From assembly GCA_037389465.1 (NCBI GenBank), contig JAZARR010000260.1:816501-880500 (forward strand): 64,000 bases of DNA, read 5' to 3'. The DNA comes from Baylisascaris procyonis (taxonomy: Eukaryota; Nematoda; Chromadorea; Rhabditida; Ascarididae). Shown piece after piece: positions 51,843 to 64,000 of this stretch (its first letter is position 1; each line of letters begins with the position of its first letter). Position numbers and translations under genes: made by a program. The notes under the pieces are model-generated. The model was given only the letters and a program-made list of their open reading frames with translations. It did no database searches and was not told the origin of the DNA.

Positions 51843-54800
51843 TTCAATAGTTCACCATTCACCAAATCCTTCATAAAAGTTTCATTCTTAAAGCCCGAAC
51901 ACCGTAATACGCATTTCGATGGATTGCAGAATGTAAAAAAAAACTGCCTTGCGCTTTCGACTATGTCTAAATTCTATCGACGTTGATAAATTATTACGAA
52001 AGGCCAGCAAATCTATTCCACTCGACTAATCTATAACTAGCCATAGTGATTCCGGAGCTGAAATTGCCGCACATGCACTCAGATGCCGGAGCACACAGAT
52101 GCGCAGATAGGACATTATGCAAATTTCCAGAGCGCATGAAAGAAGCCGGTTTGAACATTTCAACGTAAGCTGCATGTAGTCAGCGTTGCTTACCTCGGAA
52201 ACGTGAAATTTAGACAATTTTGCGCACCTTCTAGATCTTCGACTGTGATTCTCTTGTGAAAAGCTTCCTCAGACTTTCGAGTAGGTAATGCGGCAAAATT
52301 CTAAATCAACGAATGGTGAAGAAAGGGAATATGAGGATTTTTGATGGCAGTCGCACAGATCTCGACTCATGCTTTTGAAGGTTAAGGGAAATGGGAGAGA
52401 CGGAAGCGTTTGGGCTGAACGAGCGAGACGGATCGAAAATTTTAAAGGCAGCGAAGTCGGGCTAGTGCATGAACACGGGGCTGTAGCGACAACCGAAAGA
52501 CCTTCGAGCTGGAAGATTTCGAACGGTAGTGCAATTATATTAAGGAGGACTCGCGCTGCTTCATGATGAACATTTTGCTAATACTGCAAATAAGACTCGC
52601 GCAGCTGTCGAATGTTCGAGCAAAAAACTCAAGCTAACGTTTTAAGAATTGATGGACCACTGCGGCAGCTGCATCAAAGCAAGCGACTAGCTTAGTGGCT
52701 CTGAAGCTCGATGCTACGCGGGAAGCCGGAGTCAACGGAGGTCGGCTTCTATTTTCACGGACTCAGAGTTGCAGTTGAGAAGCTTTGCCGATTTCATTCC
52801 TTTTTTTGCAGAGAGGAGTGGTGGGAGTGACGGAATCACAGACAAGAGTTCGACGAGACGATGGCACATCTTCCAGAGAACATCATCATCGAGTCCGCTA
52901 TAGATCGCTAACTTCTTCCCTTCTCTCTTCCCCTCCCCCCCCCTCACTACTCCATCCTCCGCCATCATCACCCGATAAGCGAGCCGGATGCCACCGAACA
53001 CATAAATGGATTCTCGATTGCAGTAGAACTGCTACTTTCACTAATGATACGCTTATCAATATTAGCATTATCACTACCAGTGTTATCATTGCCTGCTACT
53101 CCTACTAGTGCTGCCACTATCTATCAGAAGCACGAAGAGTACCAGCATAAATAATTGGCACTGCCTCTTTGCAGCGATAGTTCTAATTAATAAATAACAC
53201 TGCTAATGGCAATATTCAAAAGCGCTTGCGCTTATTCTGCAGACTCAAGTGCTAATGTGCAAACGCAGATGCTAATGCTAGTCAGAAAAGAAAAAATATT
53301 CATAAAGAATATTATCAGTAAATTTAATGAATGATTTCTGACAAAATTTTCAGGCAATTTATACTAATTATTAAGTGATATAAAATAGAAGCAATAAAAC
53401 GTGCTAGCAACAATTCTTATAGCAGATAGCATCGCTGTGAATTCTGGCAATTATCATCATTGCTTTTAGTATCACGATTATCAGTGCTATCAATAGTAGC
53501 ACTAATCAGTTTACTTACTATTAACTACCATCAACTTCAAGAAGTGACCAATATCGTTTCTTTTGAGAACTGATAAAAGTATACAACGATCACATTGTTA
53601 CAGATTCTCTTAGAGGGTTTTACAGAGAGTTTGAAGAAGTTATTTTCACTTTCTAGTTAGTGTTACTGCTCCTATTGCCTCTCAAATCTTAGCAGAGTTT
53701 GTAACAATGTAATCAAAATCATGTTGGTAGAGAATCAGTAGATTCGTTTTTCGTAAGCTACCTCTAGAATATTTCAAATTGGAGGGACAGCATCCGCTTA
53801 GCAGACAGTTTTGACCACTGCATCGCTCGAAACCTCATTTAGCTACTGGGAGTCCTCCGCTTGGCTTCTCCAGATTCACTAATTTTATAAGGATTCACTA
53901 AAATATTGATCTGACAATGGTCTATAGCAATATATGGCGCCAAAATTGATGCATTGCTGGAACCTTCTACTTCTACGACCACCATTAACATTATAACTAT
54001 TACGTACGACAGCGCGTTTACGCACGGGATTTTAATTTTACTTTCATAACTTTCTTTTTATTATAGTGGCTTTTCGATAAGTACATCATAGAATAATCTT
54101 GACTTTCTTCATTCTATTCCTCGTTTTTTGCGTTTCCAGGTCTTCTTTTCTACCTCTATCTGTCTCCTTATTAAGCTGCCCTTTACATTGTTCTGTTTCA
54201 CTAACATTAAAACTTTTTATCATTTAACTAACAGGGTTATGCGTATCGTTCTGATGATGGCCCGCGCATAACTCAGGTGCACACGTAAACGAATAAGGGC
54301 CGAAACGTGTACACCTTTCAAGTCTTTGTTCTTTTCTCAGGATATCTTTTTTACAAATTCGATCGATTTCACTACTTTCTGGTTCATTTATTTTATTTCA
54401 TTTTGCATTTACAGTTTTATATAATCTCATGTTTTTAATTTATGGTGCATTCATGGTTTTAAATAATTAAATAATTTTAAATAATTTCTCCAGAGAGTAC
54501 AGCTGAGTGAGGTGAAAAAGTTTCGAGGCGTTTTTTCATAATTCCTGTTCTTCAATCAAATCTAGCTTTTTCGCCTCTCTACCCTGCAATATCGAAATTT
54601 TTGGTTTCACTTTTTTCCACATCCGGTAAGATTCCAAAATTTCTGGACGGCATCGGGCAATTTCCATTCATATTGACTAAAATCGTGATTTGTGCACATT
54701 CAAAGCAAAAAAGCAGCTTAAATGCTCCTCAAACACCCGATTAGACAACATTGGCGCAGAAGGGCTGCGAAATCACTGCAATAACCTGACGGCTGCGAAT

Positions 54801-55353
54801 ATTTAATCCACGAAGTAAAAATTTAGCGTGACTCTAAGCTAACAAAATATTCACGAATTGCCGTTGTACTTTCCAAACACACTAATCAAATTACGATGCT
54901 TGACCATCAAACTTCTGTTGCCCTTCTTAAACACATTCGTAACAATCTTACCTTTTCCGTTACAAATTAAACTGCGAATCATTTTTGTGGAAAGCCCAGG
55001 TGATTTGAATTTCTGCTATAGTTAATTGGAGACATGATCTCGATTAGAGCTGAGAATGCGAAAGAAATGACATAGATGCATATGGTACTAAAATGTGGAT
55101 ACCAGTCTCTCTCAGCGTTATCTGGCTAGTGATAGAAGTGGGATGAATGAGAGAAGGAAGATATGAGTTCTTCAATTCAAATCCACTCTGTAAGGGAACC
55201 CTGAATTTGCATGGCGAATTTTGAACGACTTTTGTGCGAATTGAACTGTCCGGAATGTGTTCTATGTCTGCGGTAGCGTTCCCGTTCTGGAATGAAAGAT
55301 TTTTTCACCGGAGCACATTTTTGATTGCTCTTTGAAGTTGTGTTGGCCTCAGA
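51840..55353. other. Unassigned 3.5-kb stretch
   Basis: No gene was recognised. Around 53030-53560 the sequence is cryptically simple, with frequent GCTAAT/TATCA/ACTA triplet-like motifs. A pyrimidine-rich tract lies near 52915-52960. Confidence 0.5.
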
Positions 55354-55941
55354 GTGATTGGTAAAAGACAATGCGTGATGGACTCTTATGATCCAGAAGG
55401 GACCAAAAAAAGGTATCCCGGTCTCAGACTTAGAACATATTCCCCCTCGTTCTTTCTCCTAGAAAACTTTCTGAGTATCTGTGTTCGTTTATTTTTGCTA
55501 GTGATGACATTTGTGAACGCGAAAAAAAATTCCCGTGGCTTCAGTTGTCTTGATATTCTCCTCCATCAGTATTCGAGCAACTTTGGGGTAATTTTGAGTG
55601 CTTATCAGCTGCCAGCCCTGTTACAATGTGAAACTGGACGGAAGACTGATAAGGGCCTCAATTTTGCCCATTTCGATAATTGTGCTCTCAAATCGTTTCC
55701 TTCGTGTCGCTCAAATCGCCCGCGCCATAACGATAAGTCACTTATCCGAAATACCCTGCATCGTACTCATATTTTCATCTCCGAATTTCTCACTTCGTTT
55801 CAATCGATGTATCCTACCGTTAATCAACGCTATAAACACCGCCAATACACGTGTGCAATGTTGAAAGTTTCAATGGGTGAGTGTTCTTTCTTCTATAATT
55901 TGCATGGGAATCCAGTGAAATGCACTGAGTTCGAATGTTAA
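55354..55941 (+). other. Long open frame of unknown status (195 codons)
   Basis: This is the longest open frame outside the BEL/Pao element, in DNA where stops are frequent. It has a Met start, a hydrophobic patch near residues 33-52, and no motif I recognise. Composition (Ser-, Arg- and Cys-rich, no periodic pattern) is not strongly protein-like, and there are no flanking exons to support it. It may be chance or a relic. Confidence 0.2.
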
Positions 55942-58165
55942 AAGATTTTAAAAATTTCTATTTTATGGGCAAGGTCGTTTTACTTGAAAAAATGCGGAAA
56001 CATCTATGCTATATATTTGACTATTATTCGTCGTACGGAATAGATCAACCATAGAATTGTGGTCGATATAAATGTCTCTCGGGTTTAAGCATTTTCGCAG
56101 CCATGGTGATAGTTGAATTCAATGATAGAATGCAACAAGGTCAGTCAAGTCTTGCAAGAAATATATTGCTTCCATTATAGTATTGATCAAGTTTGAGCGG
56201 TAGTCTAATGATATTTTATAATACTCATAGAAGCGGTTGCAAATAGAGTGATTAATAGTAAATTATTAGAAAGGTGTTGAATGGAGCATTCCCTTTGAAT
56301 GTGAAAACTGCCCACATTCAAAGTAACATCAATAACTAATCAGGCCTTCTATGGTTCTTTTTTTCGCAATTCTCCTTTATCGGGAAAATTTCAAATTCTG
56401 CAAAATCCTGAAGAGATGATATCAACATCACAAAATTTTATAGGAATATATAAGAAACAATGAATGGAACGGCAATAGCGCTAAGCGAATATTCTCCAAA
56501 CGACTGTTTTTTGCATCGCCAAAAGATGGCAACCAATACAACATGGGACTGGAAGGGAAAATTTAGATATTGCTTTAAAAATCGTTGAGGGATAGGTCAA
56601 ATTCGTTACGAAGTTGAGAAGTCAGGAAAGATTGGACTGTTACAATGTTCACATCGATCAAAGAGTGCATGCAAGATCGACTGCAACTGGCGACTTTACG
56701 AGGAAATAGGCTCACTTCTATGGGCGATGGACTCAAGCAATAGAACTATCATAGACTCAAAAATAATAGGCAATTTTAATGTATGCGAATTTGGGAAGCG
56801 AATTTTATTTGCTTAAACACTCAGTCTTTAAGAATTTGCTCAGGAATGCTCGCATTAACCTTCCAATCTAAATCACGAATAGAAATTCGATTGACATCGA
56901 CTAATGTTACTTTAAATGAAATATGCCTTATAGCATAACTAAGAGGTCAAAGGAAAATCAAATATCGTTGTCCAATTCCCGGAGTGTATTCGAAGAGCGC
57001 CAACAACACTAAGAAACTGTGGAGCCGACACTCTTAACGCTCTCTTAACGCATAGGAGATTGAAGAGAAAAGTTCTCTGTTCGTCTAGGTTGGGGTTTTA
57101 TTTCACTTCGCTGAAAGGGGAGTATAGCAATGACCACAAAGCTTAAGATGAGCCATAATGTTAAAAATCCGCCCAAGGCTGATCGAGGAGGTGTATTTTC
57201 ATTTCTTCAAACAATTCAAGAGTGGTGAGTTGGAAAACGAGTCCTATGAGTGAGTTCTTATTAGCGAAATGCACCATACACAGGGTCTGGAAACCCTCCA
57301 ATAGCTTATTAATCGAAAACCTTCATGAATTCTGATGCTTGAAATGAGTTTTCTTTAAAGCCGATTCAATATATAAGCATGTTTTAATGCTAAAATTTGT
57401 TCAACCCAAGATGACCATATATCGAAGTTATATGACGGAAGATCAATTTGCGTCGATAGTCAAAAGATATACTTAACACTGTGGATCTTATTTAGACAAC
57501 GAGCGATTTAATCGCTCATATAGTAAAACTTGTTCAACTAAACGGGAAAATAGGGTATATTTGCTGCAAAACTCATATGCTTCAGGTTTATTATATGCAG
57601 CGTTCAATAACAACAATAAAGTTCATGCATCAACATCGTAGTAGAAGTCCACTTCTTCCATCAATATATTTCATGCCTTCAATCGCCTAAGTTTAAGCAA
57701 AAATAGCATGCTTTTGGCACGAAAATTGGTCATGATTCCTGGTTCGGTCAATTCGACAAATTATGGTGCAAGATATGGGGGTAACTCACAATGTCTCGCC
57801 ATCTTGAAATATTTGTGGTCGGGGTAATGAATTCCCTCTCCTCCCCCTCCCTCCCACTGCCCCCCCCCCCACAGCCCATATGCCGTTGGCCTTGTTTCGA
57901 TTAATTTCCAAAGTTTTCGGGGCGTTCTCATTTGTGATTAAATCTTACGCTTTTGAATAACGTCTATTTCAAACATATGAGGGAAGTTGATAAAGTGTGC
58001 TGATCTTTGATCTTTCGATCTTGTTGTGCGTACTTCTCACACCCACTGAGAAGTATGACATGCAATACTGAAAACACCATTGCAAAGAATTGAGATAGTG
58101 GGAAAAAAAACCTCTCTAAATAAACGAGAACTTTGCGGTAAATGTCAACCACAATGAACGAAATT
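55942..58165. other. Unassigned stretch downstream of the chemoreceptor
   Basis: No gene was recognised. It should contain the 3' untranslated region of the minus-strand chemoreceptor next to 58166. Confidence 0.5.
57833..57877 (-). repeat. C-rich tract, G-quadruplex-prone on the minus strand
   Basis: Plus-strand CCCTCTCCTCCCCCTCCCTC is followed by a run of about twelve C. The minus strand therefore has more than four close G runs. Confidence 0.8.
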
Positions 58166-61100
58166 TCAACTCCAAGATTTTTGGAGTTGTTCGAAATGTT
58201 CTTTAGCGCTTTGATTCATAGCGATTGTTATTCCGTTAACGTTCTTTATGATTCGCGGATCGAAACGCCCCGGTGACACTTTATGTCGTTTTAATCGATT
58301 TCGATATGGTGGATATCGAAGAATGATTATCCATGGCGAAACGGTAATGAGGATTGCAATAACCTGAAATAATCATTTTCATCATTATTTTGTTTTCTGT
58401 ATATCATTTGGAAATCAATGAATATTGCATGTTGATTATAGTATGGTGATGTAAAATTTCTTGCATAAAATTGTTTGCTATTGGTAAAATGCATGTACAT
58501 AGCTCATTTAGGCTTTTCTTATGTGCTTATCTTTATAGAATAAACTTTCAATGTTGTTCGACAACTGATACAACAAGGGCAAAATAACTTGCGAAGTAAT
58601 TGGTGGAGATACTCCGAAATGCAAAAATTTTTCCAAAAAAAAGAAAATAACCGAACAATATAGTGATAATGCTCAAATTTAGAAACTATTTGATATCATA
58701 CCAATAGATCATTTTTGCCGCAAATTCCGGTCAACGGAAATGTACTTCAGATGCATCAGCGCGCAAACGGTTGCCTCCAATTTGAACTATTGCACTTACG
58801 CTTTCTTAGCAATCGGGACGAAGAAAACTTCCACTACATCTGTGTATCAAATTCGATAACGATTAAACAATAGTTCGCTAATAATATTTGTATTTTTAAG
58901 CACTGTGATATAATTTCCGTTCATAATGATAAACGTGGATTCATATAAGCATAATCGGAAAGTTTTTAATTTTTTTTTTTTTTTTTTTTTGGAAGAAAAG
59001 GCATACCATGGCGAAAATGTGACTGAAAAAGTCTGCTTGTTCACTGGTTTGATAATCAAGGAATATTACTACATAGTAAGTAACAGCTGCGAGAAAAATA
59101 TTTGCAGAAAATTGCAACGCAAGCATAGGTGTAATCAACCTGAAATTATTTTTGGTATTTGTTTACTCGAGGAAATGAAAGTGAACACTTGTAACTTCGA
59201 CTTCCCAGTTCGTTGAAGAAACCGCAAGCCTTAATCCAAGAATATTTCTTCAACTCTTTGAAAAATTTTTGTTCTATTAAATTTTTTTTAAAAAAAGTTT
59301 TATGCCGGTGTTATTTCACCAAATGGCCTCAAAATAGTTGCCTTTTCAATTCTTGTGACTTAAGTTTAGCACCTAAATTATTCCGTTAGCTTGTTTCAAG
59401 GAAGTTTTGCATCTACTTTTTTCCCGATCCTTTTTGAAATAAGTTTCGTACATAGATAATCTCATCAGCCTCCATTTGAGAAAACCAGTATTCTGAGAGC
59501 GAAAACAACTGTTGATATAGAAATGCATTTTTTAATAAGGAAACATAATGCCGTATAACACGAAAGAATATTATAAAGAAAATGCCACCAGATGAGCAAT
59601 TGCTTCTTCAAACTTACATATACACAGAAATGTTTTACGATTGCTTAAAGAAGCTTTTCTTAACTTTTGAAACTTAGAAGCTTTTCTTAACTTTTGAAAC
59701 TTTTCAAACATCATCTTAAACAGATCATAAAATGCAAAAGTTCCTTTCTAGCAGTTAAATGACAAAGATGGTTACTTTGCAATGTTTTTAATCTTTCTAC
59801 TCAGCCAGTTTCTTGTGAGAAGTTTCCTTGACTGTTTCAATGGAGGTGATCGTTTCGGATTTTCGGTCCACAGCTGCATTAGTAATGTTGTGCTAAGATT
59901 GCTCTGCAGTTGTGCGAAAAATTGCCGAATATTTTTCAGAATTCCATTACACATTAATTCTTCTTTCAAAAAATTGTCCGACTTTGAGCACTCATTTCAA
60001 ATCCGAAAGAAGTGCTTAACCAAAGTCGATAGGTTTCGTTGTTTAGCATCTTCCACTATCTCCGTTCCAAGTTTGCGTTCATGTGAACTGATTAGAGCCA
60101 TTCGTCTATCGTATTTTAAGCAATATTCAGAGCAATGTGAACTGTCGATTGCGTGCTCTAGATTCTCTTACTTGCCTACTCTGTGCAATTTCCTTGCATT
60201 TGGTGTGATCGTAATGTTTATGATCTCACATTTTCTGTTGTTGTGCCCCTAACGCATAACTATTTGCTGTCTCTATTTTTAGTGAAGACGTGTTGTCTGG
60301 TATATGCACCTCCATTCTGCATAGGAACAGTGCCAACAAAGGAAGGTATTCCTCATAATCCAGTGAATATGTAATGGAAGTATAAATGAAATGTCGAGAA
60401 CAGTTTTCAGGAATGCCTTTAAAACGAAAAAAGCCATGTTACTTTGTTTATTGTAAATTATGTACCAGATAAGTATACATATTGGCGAACCGCTGCCTCA
60501 CGTATTGCATAGCCTCAGGTTTCTAAGGATTCTTCGTGGAGAAAAATAAGGGTGCAATTTGCTCATGCATAAGAAACGCTACGCATTCCTTCCGCGCTCA
60601 CTACAGCACAAATATAAGCATAGGCCTTAGATAGTGCCTCATTAGCATAGCGCCCTTACTCAAAATCGTCTGGTAGGTTGAGATTCCACTTTGATCTTTA
60701 GCATGGATGAGACACTCCGGTCAGGTGCAGTACGAATTCAACTGGACGTTCTTTCATGTATTCGTGTTTAGTGGATGGAGAGGACAATGGAGAGGAGTGC
60801 GCGGGCGTGGGGATACCTTATTCATATGCGCCGCATTCCTAATAGATTTCCAAGAGTTGTTCGCAGATATCCTTCTTAGGATTCCCGATTCAGGAAAATT
60901 TCAACTTGGGATGGTAAGTGGGGGCAGTTTGAATGCTAAGGAATCCTCTTCGTTTTCCGTTTCCCACCTCCTTTTTACCGGCGCCCACATTGGTTGTGAC
61001 AATGAAATATTTTTTAAAGTATTTTTTACGCATATATTCAACGGTATAATCATAACAAATTTGTGTTTTGTTTTTATCGACGCCTTCTCGGTATGAATAA

Positions 61101-63525
61101 CGCAAAATTTTTTCGAGGTTTCGTAATATGCTAGCAATGGACTTCTCAACTTTCTTTATTGCGTATAGATAATTGTTGTTCTTCTGTTGAGGCCTGCATG
61201 ACGCTTCGTCAGGAGCCCCTACCCAAAATCATCGGATGTCTGACTATATTGTGACTCATAGTAAAAGTGAAAGAACTGAAAAATATTTTAAGCGAATCGT
61301 TTAAGTGAATCAGTCGAAACTTTTTTTAAAATTCGTGCAGGAAATTTAATCTAATATGATCAAATCGATTAAAAAACTTCGTAAATTCATTTATATTTAA
61401 ATTGTGAAATTAATGGAACCGTTTGCGCATCGATAGGATCATTCCAGTTTTTTCAGCTGGAGTGTTATCAAATCCAGTACCATTGTGAATAAAATTTAAT
61501 GTATATCACACTTCTATAACAAAATATGTTATGGTTGCATTAGTGAGGATATTCCGACACCAAAAAATGCAGCATAACGAGCAAGAATGCTTACCTTGTT
61601 GTTTTGATGTTCTCTGAAGTTTGATATCTAGCGGTAAGTCCATGTGTTCCACTGATGAATGCTTCCTTATAAATTTGCTTATTCCTACAAAATACGCATG
61701 CACCCAATACGATCGATGATGCGTTCATTGCTGTCAAAATCAACAATGGTATCAGAAATTTATAGTGGATGTCATCTGAAAAGAAAGATAGATAAGACGG
61801 ACGTATCATAGTTTAGGTGTTATTTCTATGAGTTATGGATGGATGGTGATTATCTTGTGCCCTTTACTATAGAATATTTAATAATAGAAACGTGTTGAGA
61901 AGCAATAATTATCCCATTGCGGTACATGCCTCATTCATTGAAAAAAGATACACTGAAGAGTGAACCACATTTTCATGCAAACGAACGGATTTGATTAAAG
62001 TATAGGGCAAAGAAAGGTAAACACTTACAAATTGTTAGAAATAGCAATTCTAGAATAATGGCGGCAACAATCTGAAATAAGCGTCAATTAGAGGTTTGTT
62101 GATAGCAATTGTTTCATTGCAGTAATTTATATTGCCACACGTCAATGGAGGAAATTGAAATTCCAGATATCTGTGAGCAAATGAATACTTATAGATATCT
62201 TCGAAATCAGCTTATCTCCCCAATGAGGCAATATGGAGCTTCACATCAAGGCTAAAAAGATATGGCATTATTCTAGAAATCATAGGAGTCGACAAATTTA
62301 CAATGTTATTTAAGTTAAAAAAAATTGCATTCAGATGCATCGTTATGGCGTCTTTGTATGGTACAAACTTCAAATTAATCTTGAGTGCAATAACTGGCAA
62401 CATGTATAGGAATTATACGAATTATCAGTAAAAAAATGTTGCTATATAAGTTCCTTGAATGCGTACTGTTTATAACATTCATATATAGAAATGATGTTAA
62501 GTAAATGTGAAGTGGTTCACTATAGAAGATAATACCATTAATGAGGATCTATTCTGTTCTTTATTAGAATTGAATATCTAACCGGAATGGACCAAATTAC
62601 GGTCGTAACAAAACGCGATTTGAAGCGTCCTTCATATGTCTCAACGTACATCGTCGCTACGAAACGCTCAATAACTGAAGCACAAAGATAATATTGAACT
62701 ATCAGCAACTTTTTGAATAAAGTCGTTCAGCGATAAGTGTATGTCTTCCTTAAGCAGTTAGAGGTCTTCTCAAAAGCAGAAGAAAGTATCTTCTCTAGCA
62801 CTTAGAAGAGAATCGCCGATAAATATTTGAAATCCTTGCGTACAGACAGTTTACTATTGCTTTGCTCTTCCTATTTAATTTTCGTATTTCAATGGAGATT
62901 AAGAAGCCATCAATCACTTCGAAATTTGTTAAAAACATTCGAAGTCGCCATAGAAAATCCCTCTCAAGCATATAGGACGGACGATCATCAGCAGATATCC
63001 TTTAGAAAAACATATCTGCATCACTCCTCACAAATTTAATCAGGATAACACATGCAGAAGATTTAAGATATATAAGATTCAAAAACTTGCACATTTTCAG
63101 TGAAAATTTATAGATGGAATGGAAAGCATGTATTGAAAGAAATATTATAGCTGCAGTTGAACATGTCGAGTACTTTCACCTTTGGTCGAAGAATTTTTCT
63201 AAAACTTCCCATCCTCATCCTGAACCTCAGGGTATAATTCCAGGCTTGGAGTGATAATACCCTAAACTGATTTGAGCATACATCCTAAAATATAGCCTCA
63301 AATCAATTTTTGCAGATGCAAACAATATTGAAAATCACATTACCAAGTATGAGATAAGCGGAAGTCCCAAGCGGAACAGAGAGATCATTGGCGAGTACAA
63401 GAGCCGCTTCTATGTCGACAATAATTTTCACATAAATATGTGCGTCAATCACCTCGAATATGAGCACAAGTGTTCTTGTAAGCGCATGATAAATACTAAT
63501 CACTAACATCATCGTCAAAATATCT
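58166..63525 (-). CDS. Seven-TM chemoreceptor, SRA/SRAB/SRE type, 5' partial (6 exons)
   Basis: Nematode G-protein-coupled chemoreceptor, expected in sensory-neuron membranes. Exons in transcription order are 63525-63344, 62674-62583, 62071-62029, 61775-61595, 59139-59007 and 58363-58166 (stop TGA at 58166-58168). All junctions are GT-AG and in phase, giving about 275 residues from TM2 onward. Landmarks are TM2 in exon 1, the end-of-TM3 signature IERFVATMYVETYE, TM4 across exons 2-3, and TM5 followed by the cytoplasmic LTARYQTSENIKTTR. TM6 (ITPMLALQFSANIFLAAVTY) and TM7 (VIAILITVSPWIIILR) follow, with a tail ending HFEQLQKSWS. The IER...YE and RYQ..EN motifs are typical of the SRA superfamily; the exact family is not settled. 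The TM1 exon lies beyond 64000. The TM4-TM5 loop is very short unless an extra 27-bp exon (61926-61952) is used. Confidence 0.9.
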
Positions 63526-64000
63526 CTGTAATATTCCTTTCTTATCGATCAAAACTTTCCAATGATCTACACTCCATGCGTCTATTTCTGTATTTATATT
63601 TAAGTGTTCATTATATATCTAGACGCAAATATTGGTAAATGTGGTGGTTTAAGGATGGAACAATTAGATATTTCGAGAAGCGCAGATAAATAAATGAATT
63701 TCTCAGAAATGCGAATATATTTTTTGTTTTCATTTGAAGTGAAATTTTCGCAGACAAATTCGAAATACTCCAAAACGTTTCAAACATGTAATATTTCAAA
63801 ATGAAGACTTCATTTTCATGTCATTTTGCTAGTCAAATAATAACGGAAACCATCCCAACTATCTTAGTGAGTAAATTTGAATGCAGCTATGCCTATCTAC
63901 TGCATCTCGCCAACTATCAAAACGCCTAGTTTTCGCTAAGAACAATACACCACAAAACTTTTTCGAAATATAAAGATATATATCTATATGGATAAGGCTG

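Noticed and set aside
62302..62393. Candidate chemoreceptor exon with acceptor TTGCCAG and donor GTAAAT
   Set aside because: Its phase does not fit the preceding exon (ends phase 0), and skipping it joins TM4 in frame.

Overview
The window looks like nuclear DNA of a nematode, probably a clade V parasitic species such as a hookworm or related strongylid. This is inferred from AT-rich sequence, genes split into small exons by long introns ending in TTTCAG-type acceptors, a nematode-style seven-transmembrane chemoreceptor, a clan-3 cytochrome P450, and a BEL/Pao retrotransposon with a nematode-type layout. Species cannot be fixed from the sequence alone.

Layout. 1-5641 is gene-poor, with a diverged tandem repeat (264-1217) and two long (TA)n tracts. 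5647-14004 is a complete BEL/Pao LTR retrotransposon on the minus strand, with 565/562-bp LTRs, a perfect 5-bp target duplication (GAATC), a primer-binding site and one uninterrupted 2488-codon gag-pol-envelope-like frame. 14010-25745 is mostly unassigned. It holds one possible UDP-glycosyltransferase exon (minus), a pair of diverged duplicates about 1.9 kb apart, and a 394-bp LTR-like insertion with a TATA box and poly(A) signal. 25746-29720 is a large foldback element: two arms of about 1.6 kb in inverted orientation around a 360-bp loop. Its left arm was later split by a 438-bp solo LTR with its own 5-bp target duplication (AATCC).

33881-45681 is a cytochrome P450 gene on the plus strand. 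I assembled 13 exons whose phases all agree, giving 540 residues plus stop. Helix C, ExxR, PERF and the haem-Cys loop are intact, but the I-helix oxygen-activating Thr is Ala. An intron carries a decayed second copy of the PERF exon, and another holds a GC-rich fragment that may come from a Penelope-like element. Convergent with the P450 is a tentative two-exon minus-strand gene (45945-46686).

46801-58165 is largely unassigned: one long unexplained ORF, a (TA)n tract and G/C-rich tracts. 58166-63525 (minus) is the 3' part of a seven-transmembrane chemoreceptor of the SRA/SRAB/SRE type, with six phase-consistent exons covering TM2 to the C-terminus. The TM1 exon lies beyond the window.

No operon or joint pathway links these genes. 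The P450 and the chemoreceptor are independent loci separated by repeat-rich DNA. No database search was possible, so family names rest on motif recognition and splice-phase agreement.
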